From Dipylidium caninum (Eukaryota; Platyhelminthes; Cestoda; Cyclophyllidea; Dipylidiidae), in contig QEYB01001179.1 of assembly GCA_017562135.1 (NCBI GenBank), positions 97,001 to 161,000 of the forward strand: 64,000 bases of DNA, written 5' to 3'. Positions 36,301 to 47,700 of this stretch are shown piece by piece (position 1 is the first letter of the stretch; each line of letters opens with the position of its first letter). The notes beneath the pieces were generated by a model. It was not told the DNA's origin. It made no database searches and saw only the letters and a program-made list of their open reading frames with translations. A program made the position numbers and the translations under genes.

Positions 36301-37377
36301 CCAATTTAGAGTTCTGTTAAACTAACAGTTAATGCTTTATCAATCGGATTATTGGATGAAGTATTTCGAGGAATGCTGACGCCAGATTGAGGTCACTTTA
36401 AGATATTAAAGAAGAAATGAGAGTAAGTCGCAAATGGCCTTTTTCGAGTACCAGCAAAGCGCCCAGAGATATGAAAGAATAAGGAGTAAAGGAAGTCAGT
36501 TAAACAAGTGTATGGCTGGGTTAAGTTAATCCAACTTGAATGCGTCACGATTCTGAATGAATTCCAAAAAATAGCCCCCCTATATATAGACAGATCAAAC
36601 TAGTTCGAGACTCACCAAATATAAAGGCGACAGAATCATGACAAAGAAGAAGGGGACTGACTAAGGAAGAAGAGGAAATAGGAGGGAAATGAGGGAAATC
36701 TCGATTAGCAGTAGAATGTCGAGATATTTAGTGTGGACATTAAAGATGTTTCATTTTCCCAACCTACGAGGATGAAACTGGCTAGATCACAAGGCTATGA
36801 GAAGAAGTCTGTATATCATTTGAAGTAGAATGTGAAAACGACCTGAAAATAAATGACTCCTGGCATAGAAAAATACAGCCAAATCGGACGGGTTATTTTA
36901 TTATCCACGGGATAGTACACAAACTTTAAAAAATGTTGACCTAGACCACCAATTCAACGTATCGAAAAAAAGAGAAGAACAACACCTTTAAATAATTCTG
37001 AGTAAGCATATATACTAGAAGTAAGCAAGAAAATTGCCGTTTAGTTTCGCTGACTCACTCGAGAGAACGAGGTAGACATGAACAAGTGTTGGCAGTAAAT
37101 CCAGAACGAAGATTTGTAAGGACGGATCGCTGCTTTGTGCGATATCATAGATGTGGCCGCATATAGTTTGGGCCACATTCACAGCATCAGCTTTGTATAC
37201 AGGGAGAGCAAAGATTTCATAGCAGAGGTTTTGTATGGATTCAACGATGAGGGGAGTGGCGGCAATTGTATCCTCATTGTGCTGTTCCTCCAGTTTCTCA
37301 GCCGAAAAATGTCGTTTTTTTGAAGTACTAATGGAATTGAGCCACAACTGCACTGGTTGGGGAATTCTAAGCCGCAT
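21214..37377 (-). CDS. FAM126: Hyccin/FAM126 family protein (spliced gene, expanded)
   Basis: Hyccin binds TTC7 and stabilises the plasma-membrane PI4-kinase III alpha complex recruited by EFR3. Seven exons join with agreeing phases: 37377-37059, 31713-31055, 29909-29443, 28466-28010, 23303-22815, 22089-21673 and 21369-21214. They give 987 residues against about 520 in human hyccin. Family segments appear in the right order: an N-terminal helix pair ending LLPTLVHVYLVLS (human FLPELIWCYLAVS), then VLEALLLGLYN (human CIEALLLGVYN), VFSGPLRG (human VYSGPHPQ), a Cys/Leu helix LRLLCRLCTDRVC, and RIPRLPAHFVLDLLPGLHFA (human RIPVSSGFMVQMLTGIYFA) ending ATLELW. Between them lie long Ser/Thr, Arg, Glu/Asp and Gln stretches absent from vertebrate hyccin. 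The promoter side faces a divergent plus-strand gene at 38617. The identity is firm; the last two exons are less so. Confidence 0.88.
21673..22089 (-). CDS. FAM126: Hyccin exon 6: variable C-terminal region
   Basis: VLLYTNSICNS at its start fits the segment after LELY in human (PLLVANAIKAS). The rest is Ser/Pro-rich tail (YSPIYSPTSSSGASS). The donor GAT|GTAAAC keeps frame to exon 7. Alternatively the frame runs on to a stop at 21538, ending with GGPVSISILQ, which faintly recalls the human end RPPSISITLSTD. Confidence 0.72.
22815..23303 (-). CDS. FAM126: Hyccin exon 5: Gln-rich insert and C-terminal hyccin helices
   Basis: Opens PLKSEVEERLINTQSTLDD, passes through a Gln-rich stretch (QQNQQEQQEQQQQADQQ) and a basic patch KSKGERKKKSKR. 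It then gives RIPRLPAHFVLDLLPGLHFA and GIEALARRATLELW, aligning with human RIPVSSGFMVQMLTGIYFA and ALDDIIYRAQLELY. Flanks are TTCTTTAAG and AAC|GTACGT. Confidence 0.9.
23304..28009. other. Hyccin intron 4, 4.7 kb, with a mariner fossil
   Basis: Apart from the transposon at about 25370-26310, I see no gene. A 129-codon open frame at 24631-24242 (minus) and a 67-codon basic one at 24821-25024 (plus) have no splice support or domain. Confidence 0.55.
25370..26310 (+). mobile_element. Decayed mariner (Tc1/mariner) transposon, mauritiana-like
   Basis: Blocks of a mariner transposase appear in order but in changing frames. At 25380-25460 lies the N-terminal helix-turn-helix start (KKRLTYLVFFHEF, compare HLRHVLLFLF). 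Near 25555-25605 is EEDLWTTVDSDAHTT; near 25690-25760, ELTQLQMAERPLQEQ. Near 25795-25830 is HQIVTSDEKWIFW with the catalytic-motif Asp, and near 25980-26010, LLYDNAAQQH (the DNARPH region). Near 26255-26295 is WQKVVDANVSYFD, the usual C-terminal end. Several frameshifts and stops make it inactive. It lies on the plus strand, antisense to the hyccin intron that hosts it. I could not see clear terminal inverted repeats or the TA duplication, so the ends are approximate. Confidence 0.85.
28010..28466 (-). CDS. FAM126: Hyccin exon 4: acidic low-complexity insert
   Basis: One of the clearest coding blocks by composition: 152 codons dominated by Glu, Asp and Ser (for example GDEDDEEGEEDEDNEGDELE), with no counterpart in vertebrate hyccin. 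Acceptor CTTTCAG and donor GGG|GTGAGT are strong, and the phases fit exons 3 and 5. Probably disordered. Confidence 0.82.
29443..29909 (-). CDS. FAM126: Hyccin exon 3: Cys/Leu helix and Arg-rich insert
   Basis: Starts FFHDAHVPEECELTACNRW and continues RVLRLLCRLCTDRVC, aligning with human VSLQSLCQICSRICV. The rest is Arg/Pro/Ala-rich (YRVRWRRFARTPHQRRYKGG) and of unusual composition for a cytosolic complex subunit. Acceptor AAAACAG and donor GG|GTGAGT agree in phase. Confidence 0.85.
29910..31054. other. Hyccin intron 2
   Basis: 1.1 kb of AT-rich intron between the VFSG exon and the Cys/Leu-helix exon. No gene or repeat is recognised in it. Confidence 0.6.
31055..31713 (-). CDS. FAM126: Hyccin exon 2: EALLLGLYN and Ser/Thr-rich insert
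   Basis: The first half is a low-complexity insert rich in Thr, Ser, Pro and basic residues. The second half returns to the family: SLAAVLEALLLGLYNTFV, then SGSVFSGPLRGIGRKDEQ and ENLFHLL (human [21 protein letters not shown]). Acceptor CACTAG and donor GCG|GTAGGC keep the frame. Confidence 0.9.
31714..37058. other. Hyccin intron 1, 5.3 kb
   Basis: The longest intron seen here. Open frames are short and without context. A GC-richer patch at about 32985-33110 stands out from the AT-rich surroundings but encodes nothing I recognise. Confidence 0.55.
37059..37377 (-). CDS. FAM126: Hyccin exon 1: start and first helices
   Basis: The ATG at 37377 opens MRLRIPQPVQLWLNSI; QLWLNSI fits VEEWLSEF near the human start. 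Further on, ICGHIYDIAQSSDPSLQIFV and LDLLPTLVHVYLVLS match human [20 protein letters not shown] and LPELIWCYLAVS. The donor is TCGA|GTGAGT. The open frame extends upstream of this Met (another at 37491), but that part is Phe/Leu/Pro-rich and unlike the family. Confidence 0.85.
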
Positions 37378-38616
37378 CTGTGTCAAGTAGGGATGGCATA
37401 ATGGAAGAGAAAGATAAGGTGCCAAGGAAAATAAAGAGATAAAACGAGTAAAGAAAAAGGGTATGGACCGTAATGAACAGCTATAATACAAATGCCATTA
37501 AGGGCACATCATGCGTCTTAAGCAAAACTCATAATAAGGCCCGCTACTCTGTCAGCACGACAGGCCCTGGAAGGCGAAAATCGCCCAAATGTATATAGAC
37601 TAGAACCAGATAACGGTATTAGAACACGCCAAAGATACGAAAGAAGGAATAAAAAAGCGTATCAATAGCAGTCACGATGTAGAGACCGTTAACGCATCCA
37701 AGCGGGGCAAACCTGAACTGACTCGACATCCCAAGGTCATACGTAGGGCGCGTCAAACCTAGCATATGATAACAAAACGCCCAGATTAGACTATACAACT
37801 AACGCTAATCAATAAATGATATGCGTGAAACGGAACGCACACACTTTTAAATACAATTTTAGTTTTGTACATCGCAAATTATGAAAATGCAATAATCCTC
37901 GGAAAGGCGGAGCTTTTGAATACGGCGTTACGTTTTTGTCAACGGTTAACTTTTTTGATTTGCGTACACGTCCTCTACAATAATGCAACATATTATATAT
38001 GCTAAGCAAATTATGCAAAATATTTTAAGTGCATAGTATAGGGATACAATTTAGATTAAGTGGAATAATTCGTAATACGCAATGTTCCGCCTGTGGCATT
38101 TTGAAGGTCATAAGAATTGTTTAAACCAATCACATAGCGTAACTATTAAGGGATAATCTTATGGTTCTGATGAAGGTCGGCTGTATGAGCATTATTAACC
38201 ATATAAACTGTTCTGTGCCCTTAATGAAAAGGCCTTATCTCTGTAAATTAATTTATTTTTGCTTATAAGTGTAGACCTTGGGGGATCATTTGTGTGGGAA
38301 TTCTGTTTTATGAACCGACTCATTCTAACAAATCGATTTTTGTAGGAAGTGTTATCGCCCCTATTAATTAACTTGCCTTCAGTTAAACTCGTATATTTAC
38401 GTCTTAGTTTATGGAATTTGTGTTTATTTTCCGTTTACATAATTGTTTTTTGCAAATGAAACATTATTGTGACAATTGTGTAATTTATTTTTGTAAAGCT
38501 GCATAAATTAATGGTTAACATGTGTTTTTGTTAACCTTAAAAAGTTGTTCCGCAATTCTGGGTTGTTTGATGGCAGTTTCTTAAAATGTAGATTAATGTG
38601 AATGATGTAACTTCAG
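37378..38616. promoter_or_regulatory. Divergent 5' region between hyccin and an unknown plus-strand gene
   Basis: Hyccin begins leftward at 37377, and the first supported exon of the plus-strand gene is at 38617. This 1.2 kb should hold the hyccin promoter and perhaps that of the other gene. No clear TATA box or initiator was identified. A plus-strand ATG at 38082 followed by eight in-frame codons and G|GTCATA would be in phase with 38617, but the donor is weak. Confidence 0.35.
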
Positions 38617-38736
38617 GCTCCGAGATTACAGAATCATCAGTGAGACCGTTGCGGGTGACCGCGATGACCGAATGTCCATCTTCTAATCCCGTATCTTCAA
38701 ATGACGCCTTTTCGGATCCCATGCAAGACGTCTCAG
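38617..38736 (+). CDS. Exon of unknown plus-strand gene
   Basis: Acceptor ACTTCAG, donor CTCAG|GTGATT. Reads SEITESSVRPLRVTAMTE, then SSNDAFSDPMQDVS; Ser/Thr/Asp-rich. One base is carried over and fits the next exon, 87 bases downstream. Earlier exons with the start codon are not identified. Confidence 0.65.
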
Positions 38737-41700
38737 GTGATTAGAAATCCTTCTCACTTTCCCCATTCAAACCATAACTTTTACCTTCACGTAAAATCGG
38801 TTTTCATACAGTTGATGTTTCAGACGTTGACGGGGTCCCGAGACACACTACCTTGGTCGCTAAGCCTCCCCTTAGTCCCGCCCCTTCTCATCAGTCACAG
38901 ACATCGCATCGTCCCTCCGGTTCCAGCACAATGCCCCGCATTCCTCAGTCGTCGTCCGCAACCAGCTCTCCCATTGGTGCCGTCGCAAGTCTTGCTATTA
39001 TTGGGGGCATGAGCCAAGAGGAACTTCTTCGCCTGGGTCAGAATCGTCCTCCGCCAGTTTCAATCCGCTCTACTCGGGCGGCCGCTGTGGTTGCTCGTGG
39101 AGGGTTACGGGAGGGTCCAAGGAGGGGCCATCATACGGCACCTCCCGGCACTGTCCATATTGGCCGTGTTGCACGCGTCACCCGTTGCGATATATGCCTC
39201 TCTCCACCAAGTTACGCCCTTTGCAGCTTCAATCCCAGTCCTCGTAGCTCTCCCCTACATCTAACTCGTGTTGGGGGGATTGTAGCTGATGGCAGCGATC
39301 GAAAATGCTCACTACCATTTCTTCCGATGGATCAGTTGGTGAGAGTAGGTCCAGGAAATGTAGTGAGTACGCGAGGCCAAGGCTACGCCCGAATCAACTG
39401 GCATCCTCAACCGTACAAATCGGCTTCTATTGAAGTCACCTCCTCGTCAACTTCGCCACCTAATGCAGCCAGTGTTAGTGGCATCCCCGGCGAGAGTGCA
39501 ATATCCTCACGCGTTTCTATTCTGTCCGATAACAATGAAGCTGGAGATTGCGCCGGCCCTGTGACAATTTCCCCAGGTGGTCAATCTACCAGTTCGAGTG
39601 AGTGTATGCTTCTTTTAGGGCTTCACTTTTGAGGTCACATTCATCAACGGCTAATATTTTCCACAACTCCTTTTGAAAGTGCCACTACTGACACTCTTGC
39701 AGGCTTGCCGATATAATTAAATACTTGGATAGAGTGGATAAAAATGAACACTGGGGCAACACAAAGCCTCTCTTTCCTCTTCATTGACATCACCACAACA
39801 GCATGCTGCTTTGTTTGGGTTGTGACGAAGTGAAAGAAAATGGTAGAAAGGATTCTGTTCACTAGCAATAAGGAGTAGCTTATCACTACTTAGTGGCAGT
39901 AACTCTTGGATGTCTGAATTAAGGGTTATTTTCAATCGTGCGGCATTCGGGGTACCAGCCTTGGCCCACATGACGATTTGAAATGGAGTCCCATTCGCAG
40001 TGGGCTACCTCTCTCATTGTAATCTCTTTGAGCAAGTCTCCCGACTATTTCTGTAGTAATGTTGCCGATTTTATTACAACATTTATGGCATCGTAAAGTT
40101 ATTTTGCTTCCTTTTTCCCTGGAAATTTTCGGAATTTGACATTAAACAAATAAATTCTTTTCATTTTTTGCCGCGGCCTAGGCGGACAAAAGAGTGTCTG
40201 TTTCAATAAATCTGGTCCAAGGGATTCGAAACCACTTAAAAGGTTATTTCAGTAGGTTAAAAAATCTCGAAGTGGAAATTTTGAAGTATTTGTTCAAATT
40301 ATATCATACTTTTTAAGAATTCCCTACTTGATTCCCATATTTTGTCTGTCAACGATACCTCATTACCTTATTATGTCGTCGTTTACAACATTTTCCCCCT
40401 TAAACAGAGTCTTGGAGAAAATTATTATTACAGTTACTTTCCTAAAATCCGTTTTGATGATAAGTTTCCTTCTCTCGCCCCTTCATCCTCTTCAGATCGG
40501 TCGGAATGGTGCTGTTGAAGATTCAGTTAAACCTCGTATGATCGAAGTGAAGACCTAATTTGTAAAAGATGTGAACATACGTACACATACATGTGATCAG
40601 TCTTTCTCAGGAAGCAGTTAACAGTCAATAACGAAGAATATAGAGTCGTTTTAGTAAGTATCGGTTAGTAAACATCAGCTATCATCATTTTTGGGGGTCT
40701 GCTGAGGCACCTTTCATCACCATAAGGGAATAACCTCTCCATCCCCATTTGAATGTCTGGGAGAAAATGCCAAGGTAAAGTGATCATAAGCCGGTACAGA
40801 AATGCACGGTATGGTGGAGAATTGTTTCTCTGCAACAGAGATGAAATAATGAGGTATTTTTGCTATACACTGTCAAATTGTAGGACTTCTAGAAAGCGTG
40901 ACTAACTTAATACTGACTCTGTTCAGATAATCAGCAATTTCGCCTTTCGAGTTCAGTTATTCGAATGATGAAGATGTGTGCTTTGAAACGAACTTACTTC
41001 AGCGTGCTTTAGCGCCAGACACTTCCACTCATCCCTCAATGTCAGTAGTAATATGTCATTGTCATCCTTTTCATCTATTCTCGATTATACTATTCGTAAC
41101 TGATGTTATCGGCGGAGACAGTGAAATGCACCCGTCTGTAGCACTGTTGCTTCATGATAAGTAGAGGAAGGTCGGAAAAAATGGCACTCTTTTCATATTA
41201 GGAGGAGGGGAGAAGAGACAAATCTCCCCTACAGTTTTTCTCATTAACTCAAACAACTTATCTGTGATCATCTGTGATGTGATCACTCGTAGGATTTCTT
41301 ACATTTCAAGTGGAATGAGGAGAAGTTTTTCTCTATGCCAGAGCCCAAGGCGCATGTTGTCTCTGCTTTTGAAGTAGGCGTAGGTTGGAGAGTTCCGTTT
41401 AATGTTACCAAAGTTCATGTTGTGCGCTGCGCCAACTGTTGCGGTCCCCTGACACTTATGAGCCCATACAAGGTTTTCGCCGTCCTCGCACCCCCTCTCC
41501 TCTTCCCATCAACCTCCAGTCTCCGCTGTCCAAACACCAACCGTGACGCAGAAGTGGGCATTCATTCCGAGCCTTGCCTACCCGCCTACTACTCGGTCAT
41601 CATTCTTACTTTTTTACATGTCGATTAACAACTAAGTTAAAAATATAAGCATGAGGTAGGCAAAAAATGGGTTGAGGAATGACAAGAATGTGGCGGATAT

Positions 41701-44700
41701 GGAGGACCTACTGACTGAAGTCGAAAATGCACCATGGAATTTGGTATGCTGTTAGAGGGGAGATCATCCTTGCGTCGCCAATAGGCGTGAAGCATTCAAA
41801 AGTGCGGAATGAGGTTGTCTTGTATTGTCTACGCTGGCAGCAATTGGCTTTACCACCGGTTATGCATTGAGAGCCAGTAGACTCTGTACCGGTGGGAAGA
41901 AAGGCGAAGACTTTGACCTCTCAATGTAATTTTGCAGTGTCGTTTTATTCGCATTCCGTGGTGTCGCGAGTCCGCCGACGATTATGCCATCCAAGAGGGG
42001 AGTGGGCGAGAACGCGTCTTAGCTCGTAGAATCTCAAAATTTATACCCTCGTTTTAGTCATTTCCTCTTATTATTTTACGTTGAAGCAAACAATGAGTTG
42101 AGAGAGCCGAGTTTTTTGGCTATGGCAGTGATTAATTGAAAGTGCACTCGTTTTATCTCACTTGAGTGACAACTTGAAGTAGCACTTCGAAGGGAATGGG
42201 CGGAAGATCCTATTCCAAATTGTCCAATATCGCTCATCCTCCCGAAATGTGGCAAGAAGCCATAGACCGAAGGCCAAATCTTTCACATTCCTGTAACCTC
42301 GGGTGGATAAAAATAAACACTGAGGCAACACGAAGCTTCCCTCTCCTCTTCACTGACGTCATCGCGATGGCAGTCGGCTTTGTTTGGATTATCACGAAGT
42401 GAAAGAAAGTAGTGGAATTGACTCTGCCCAATGGCAAAGAGAGGTGGCTTACCACTGCATGGCACCACTGGCCGCCGGATGTCCGGTGGGCCGTTTCGAT
42501 ACAGTCCCGACGGTGATCCAAGCCTCGGCGTGGCACGGCGATCCACCGGGGGCATGGGCCGGGCCGGCGGTTGAGATGTCACTCAGACCTGCCTTATTCT
42601 CTCCAAAGTAATCTTTTTAAGGCCAGTTTTTTCTGTGTGCTAACGAAATTTTATGGTGTGAATCATGTGAAATATCAAATATTTGCCCGAGGAAGATTAA
42701 AACTTTTTGAGGACCAGTCGAACTTTTTGAATGTTAAACCTCATTTTGATATTTGTCCAAATTTGAAAACTTCGTTAATTTTCCGTCATCGTCTTACTTT
42801 GTGGTCTAACATTCTCATTTTCCATAAAAAATTAAGGAATAGGTTTACTAAACCACCAACTTCATCTTCTCTAACAGTTTTTCCACGAAGTCACAAGGTG
42901 CTGACCGAATGTGGACGAATGTCAACACATCGCCAAACCACTCCTTCGGCTTCTTCACTTTTCTTTCCCACTAAACGCAGCTCTCCCAATTGCCTCGTAT
43001 TCTCCCCGGTTAGGTGGTGCCCAACTTAAAAAACCTTCCACTTTCATAGGTGTAAAGAATAATTAAATGGACAGAGCTACTTCCCTTCCAAGTGTAGACA
43101 GTAGTAACGTTATTATTCGTGTTATATCGTTCAAAGGGGGGAATAATTTTGGCCTTCATAGATTCGAGGGGTGGACGAGGTGGCCTGGATGCCACAGAAG
43201 TAAGCAGAAGCACATAAAAGCGGAATATTGAATTTTAAATACATTAAAATAAATGCTTGTCTCCTTTGAATCGTATGCTCTGTTTCCGTTGTTTTACAAC
43301 TCTACGCCTCGACCCTAAAGAAGGTTGATTGAAGGAATCCCAAAGTTGCCTTTATTTTCTGCCTCACCATGCTAGTTCCTGTGTTATTCTGGCACGGGAA
43401 GACGACCTTTTGATTCCCTTATCTCGTTCGCAGCTTTTATGTGTAAATTTACGGACAATAATCCTCAATGAAGATGACACCCGATGTCCTTTGACCGAAT
43501 AATTCGATGTAGTGGGGCTTTCTGCCCGACTAAGGTAACAGACGTCGGGAAATTCCAGTGCGTTGTCGCTAGAGTGCCACCTCAGGAGTTTGTGACACTA
43601 GTACAAGATGTGTGAATTAGAGAACATGGCTTTTGGAATAGGAGGACTGAATGAGCCATAAATTACGTAGAATGAGTGGTGAGAGGGGCGGACTTCGGGA
43701 TTCGAGGCAATTCTCATTGTATGAAGCATTATCATTGACTTGTAGTGAATGACTGAAGGGTCTCGACGCAACCCACTTTGTTTACTGGAGAGGCATCCGC
43801 CCCTCGTAGAGTAATCTTGTTTGATACTTACTTACTCCCTTTTTTGCTCTTTCTCTCTCCCCACATCTCATTTCCTGGCGTCCTTTGCGGATTCAGCATC
43901 AGCAAGGGACTCGAATCTCGGCTCATGCCCCATTCCATCTACCTCGGAAGAAGCTGTCCACTTCTTCGGCTCCTCCTATACTGCCTCCACTGCTGCCACG
44001 GCCACCAGGGCTACCACCTCCATCGTCTTCGACTCATTCGCGCGTCACTCACCCACCAGGTTGGTCTTCTCCACGACCTCGCATGCGCCTAATGCTCGCC
44101 TTATCTCCTTCTCTTTGATCTCTTCAAGAAGATTCTATCTGTGGAATTGCAAAAGTGCACTTTTTTGGCTTCGGACTCCTCGCTTCCACCTAACCTCAAA
44201 GTTCAAGAATCGGGGTAACGTCGAAGCGCAGAATTATTCGTCTCCTCTCATCCATTGCGATCTTTCTTTCACTCCGCCTATGTGTCGTCTGCTCTTCTTC
44301 TTCGCACTCGCGTGAACTGGGATGGGAGAACTTAATTTGTCATATTAGCCTATTAAACTATCCACATTTTTAACATCGGTGTGGACACTGTTTGGCGCAC
44401 AAAAAAGTTTCTTCGTATTATGCATATTTTTGAGAGATTTTGACAAGCTCTAAGGAGACCAAAACATCTGCCAATGGCCGGATGTGATGACCTGGCATCC
44501 CGGCCACCGTGTGGCCTGAAGTTCCCACATTCCATGGAGACTGCGCCAATGTCCTGTGGTTAGACGGTGTTGTTGGATGAATAAACTATTTTTAGTGACC
44601 ATTTCTCTGTCCTAATGCTTCCCCTCAGCCGCCATTCCCCCCGTTCTGGCATGCATTGAGGCGAAGGTGGGTGCGTTCTCATGGCGGATGCATTTTAAGG

Positions 44701-47700
44701 CGTAGAAGTACTCCGCTTAAAGACAAGGTCGAGCCTGGCGCGGAATCGAGGCACTCGGAGTGGAGGCCGCCTGGGCATTTGGCCAACTGTACTTTATTGT
44801 AAAAATTAAGAACTGGAAAGAAAGCAAAAGAGAGTGGGGGAAAGGAAAAAACTAAATTTGCCTAGGAAATGTCAAAAACCAAAAAGTCAGTGACTAATGG
44901 GTTCTTCGTTTACGAATCCCTGCTAAACGATTAGTTCCCATACTCTCGACCCTTTTAAGAAGGGCATTTTCGTCCCTTTGCCTCTCGCATTTTTTATCTA
45001 ACTTCTATTATCCTTTTTTGGCCTGAGGTCTAAATTTGTTGCCTAATTTAATGGCCAAAATATTGTGCAATGGCCTGATTGGCAGAGAAAAGCCCTCGTC
45101 TCATCGCTTGACGTGGGTTTGGCAACTTGCACTTGCGTGTACCAACGTGGACAAGTTGCTCCTCTCTGATGACATCGCCTTGTGTTGAACTTGTCTTTGC
45201 TGATCTCCGCCAAACGGCGACTTATACCCAGTCTGTATTCAACGGACATACCTCTTCTACTCTTCTTATCGTCCATCTCACCTTGAAGTCGCAAAAATGT
45301 ATGGAAAAGGGAATTTGTTAAACTGCGTCTGGGAGTTTCTATTTGAAAATGACGCCTTTTTAATGCTGTCAATTATCTTCCCTACTCCTCCTCGAGCAGG
45401 AAAGAATTTTCCTAGTGGACAGTAGATTTGTGTCGAAAATGCCCTAAATATTAAAGCCTAGGAATTATTAAACCGGAGGGCTGTTAGTGTTAGCCCATTT
45501 CATTTTATGGCATTATATATTTACTTGATATTGCGATTATAGGAAGATAAATGGGTCTAAAAGTGTTGACACAGTAAAGATGATAGGAAGGCGAGACAGC
45601 TTAGTCCCTTGGGTGAAAGTATTGTAGCAAATTTGACAGGATGCGGTCCCGCCAAGTGCCTTGAAGTATGCCGACTGGTCCGTCGGAGTAGATTCAAACA
45701 CTTACCTGGCGCCATTCTGTCCTGTGGAGCAAACTGCCCTCCGTTATAAACCGGAGTCTCTAGAGGCGGGAAGAGGTGGACTGAGGTGTTCGCAACAGCA
45801 GTCTCGGATGCCCTTGACGCGGAATAACTTGTGTTGGTTGAGACCTGGCAGCACTTCTCCTATGCACTCTTCGGGATGGTGTGAGGCAGTCGGAGGAGAA
45901 GCTGGAAATCGCATCCCTCCGCTCCTCTGCCACGAGGCGTGGGTGCGCCCCTTTAGCAGAAGATTTCGCTGAGTGGTGAAAATTTAGTTGCTTGAGAAGG
46001 CTCGGAATCTTCACCACCCTCTGTCATGTAACACTTTTGGCCCTCAAAATAGCGGTGCTAGAGGCAGTCATGTCGAATAGTCCTTGCCTTCCTTCGGCGT
46101 CATCTGGACTGCCGCATTTATGGATGTCGGTTACGGAAAGAGGGCACTTGGCCTCACTCAGATATGAACTTTCTTTGATTGCCCTTTCAAATCCGTAAAT
46201 TTAAGGTCACACTTGTTCATCTCCTTCCCCTTCCTGCCCCAGTTTAAACTTCTGTCTTTTTGACAGAAATTAAGGAAGTACGACTCGAAATGTCAAGTCC
46301 ACAGGGACGAACGGCGAATGGACTTCCACTTGGGAACATTCGAAGGCTACTCAAATATTATTATCACCGAAGATGTGATTAGTTAATTAGTTGCTATCAT
46401 CTGTGAGGCACTTCCCACGCAATTGGAAGTATTTCTCCTCTCAGTACTGAAATGACGTAAAATGATGTCTTTAACGAGAATTTGGCTCATTCAGGTGCGG
46501 TTGGCCGCATCTGCTAACTTACACCAAACTGGTAACGCCTCTACCCGAAAGAGGAAAGAGGAATGGAGGACAAGGGACATGGCTGGGGACGTGCAGGGTC
46601 CACTGGCGGCGAGGCTGTGCAGCATGCCAAGCTCGTCAAATAAGATCCCATTCTATCTCTCCTTTCTCTCTCTCTCCCCCACCCTCCCCCCTTTCTATCT
46701 GTTCTCTTCAAGAACACAGAATAGAGCCAATTTCATGTAGTCTTGTGTGATAGAAAATGGAAGAGTTACCCTAAAACCTTCTTGGATTTAGAAATGATAT
46801 CGTCTACCAACAACGGCTGTATCACCAACACATTGCCCGAAGTGTACGCAATCTAAGACGCTACCGACACATCTACGGGGATTCGGTGAGTCGACGATTT
46901 TCTGGCCTTCAAAACTGCTCTAAAGAAGGTTGAAAGAATGATGATTAAAATACAATGCAGTCACGGCAATTGGGCGCAATTTAATCGTTAAAATCCCCTT
47001 TTTGGGAAAACTGCTGAAAAGTAAAATTAAATTTTTCTGTTAATGCGATAGTTTTTTGTCATTTATCGAGGTGTTTTCATATAAGCGATTTGGTCAAGGT
47101 ATTTGAATTTACTGCGGGACTGATAATTCCAAGGTTTTCCTTTTATCAACAGCAGACATTTGCGGGTTGAGTGCAACCTCAATTCATGTGCATCTTTTGA
47201 AGCTAACTTCAGTTCTGGGCCCCATGAAGGCGCCCTCGAGTGAGGAGCGGGAGAATTTAACCGCTTCAGAGCCAACGGTACAACATCGAAGGAATTCAGC
47301 CGACGAGGCATTGATTGCACGGGACGAAGGAGAGAAAGGAGAGTTCCCCTTCTCACCATCGCCGCCCTCGCCACCATTTTCATCAATGAAACCCATTTCC
47401 GGAGTGGAGCAGCGTCGCAGACGACGCCGTCTTTTCATCTCGCATCGTTCGATCCAAAGGGGAGACTCAACGACAAGTGGATGAAGCGATTCCCGTGGCG
47501 ACTGTCATTGTTGCCGTGGAGAATGATGGGAACAATGTAAGGCTTCCCGTAATTCTCACTAACAGATCAGATTTTAGAGAGAGAAAGAGGCAGTCACTTT
47601 TAAGTAGGTAATTCAAGTACCCAATTTCGTGGCCCTCATTTAGAAAGGATTTTTCCACGCCTTCGAATAAAGTTATTAACACCATCGTGAAGACAGGAAT

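Noticed and set aside
42571..42877. Upstream part of a 152-codon plus-strand frame
   Set aside because: Phe/Lys/Asn-rich and AT-driven. Only the part after the acceptor at 42877 has coding character, and that is listed as a possible exon.
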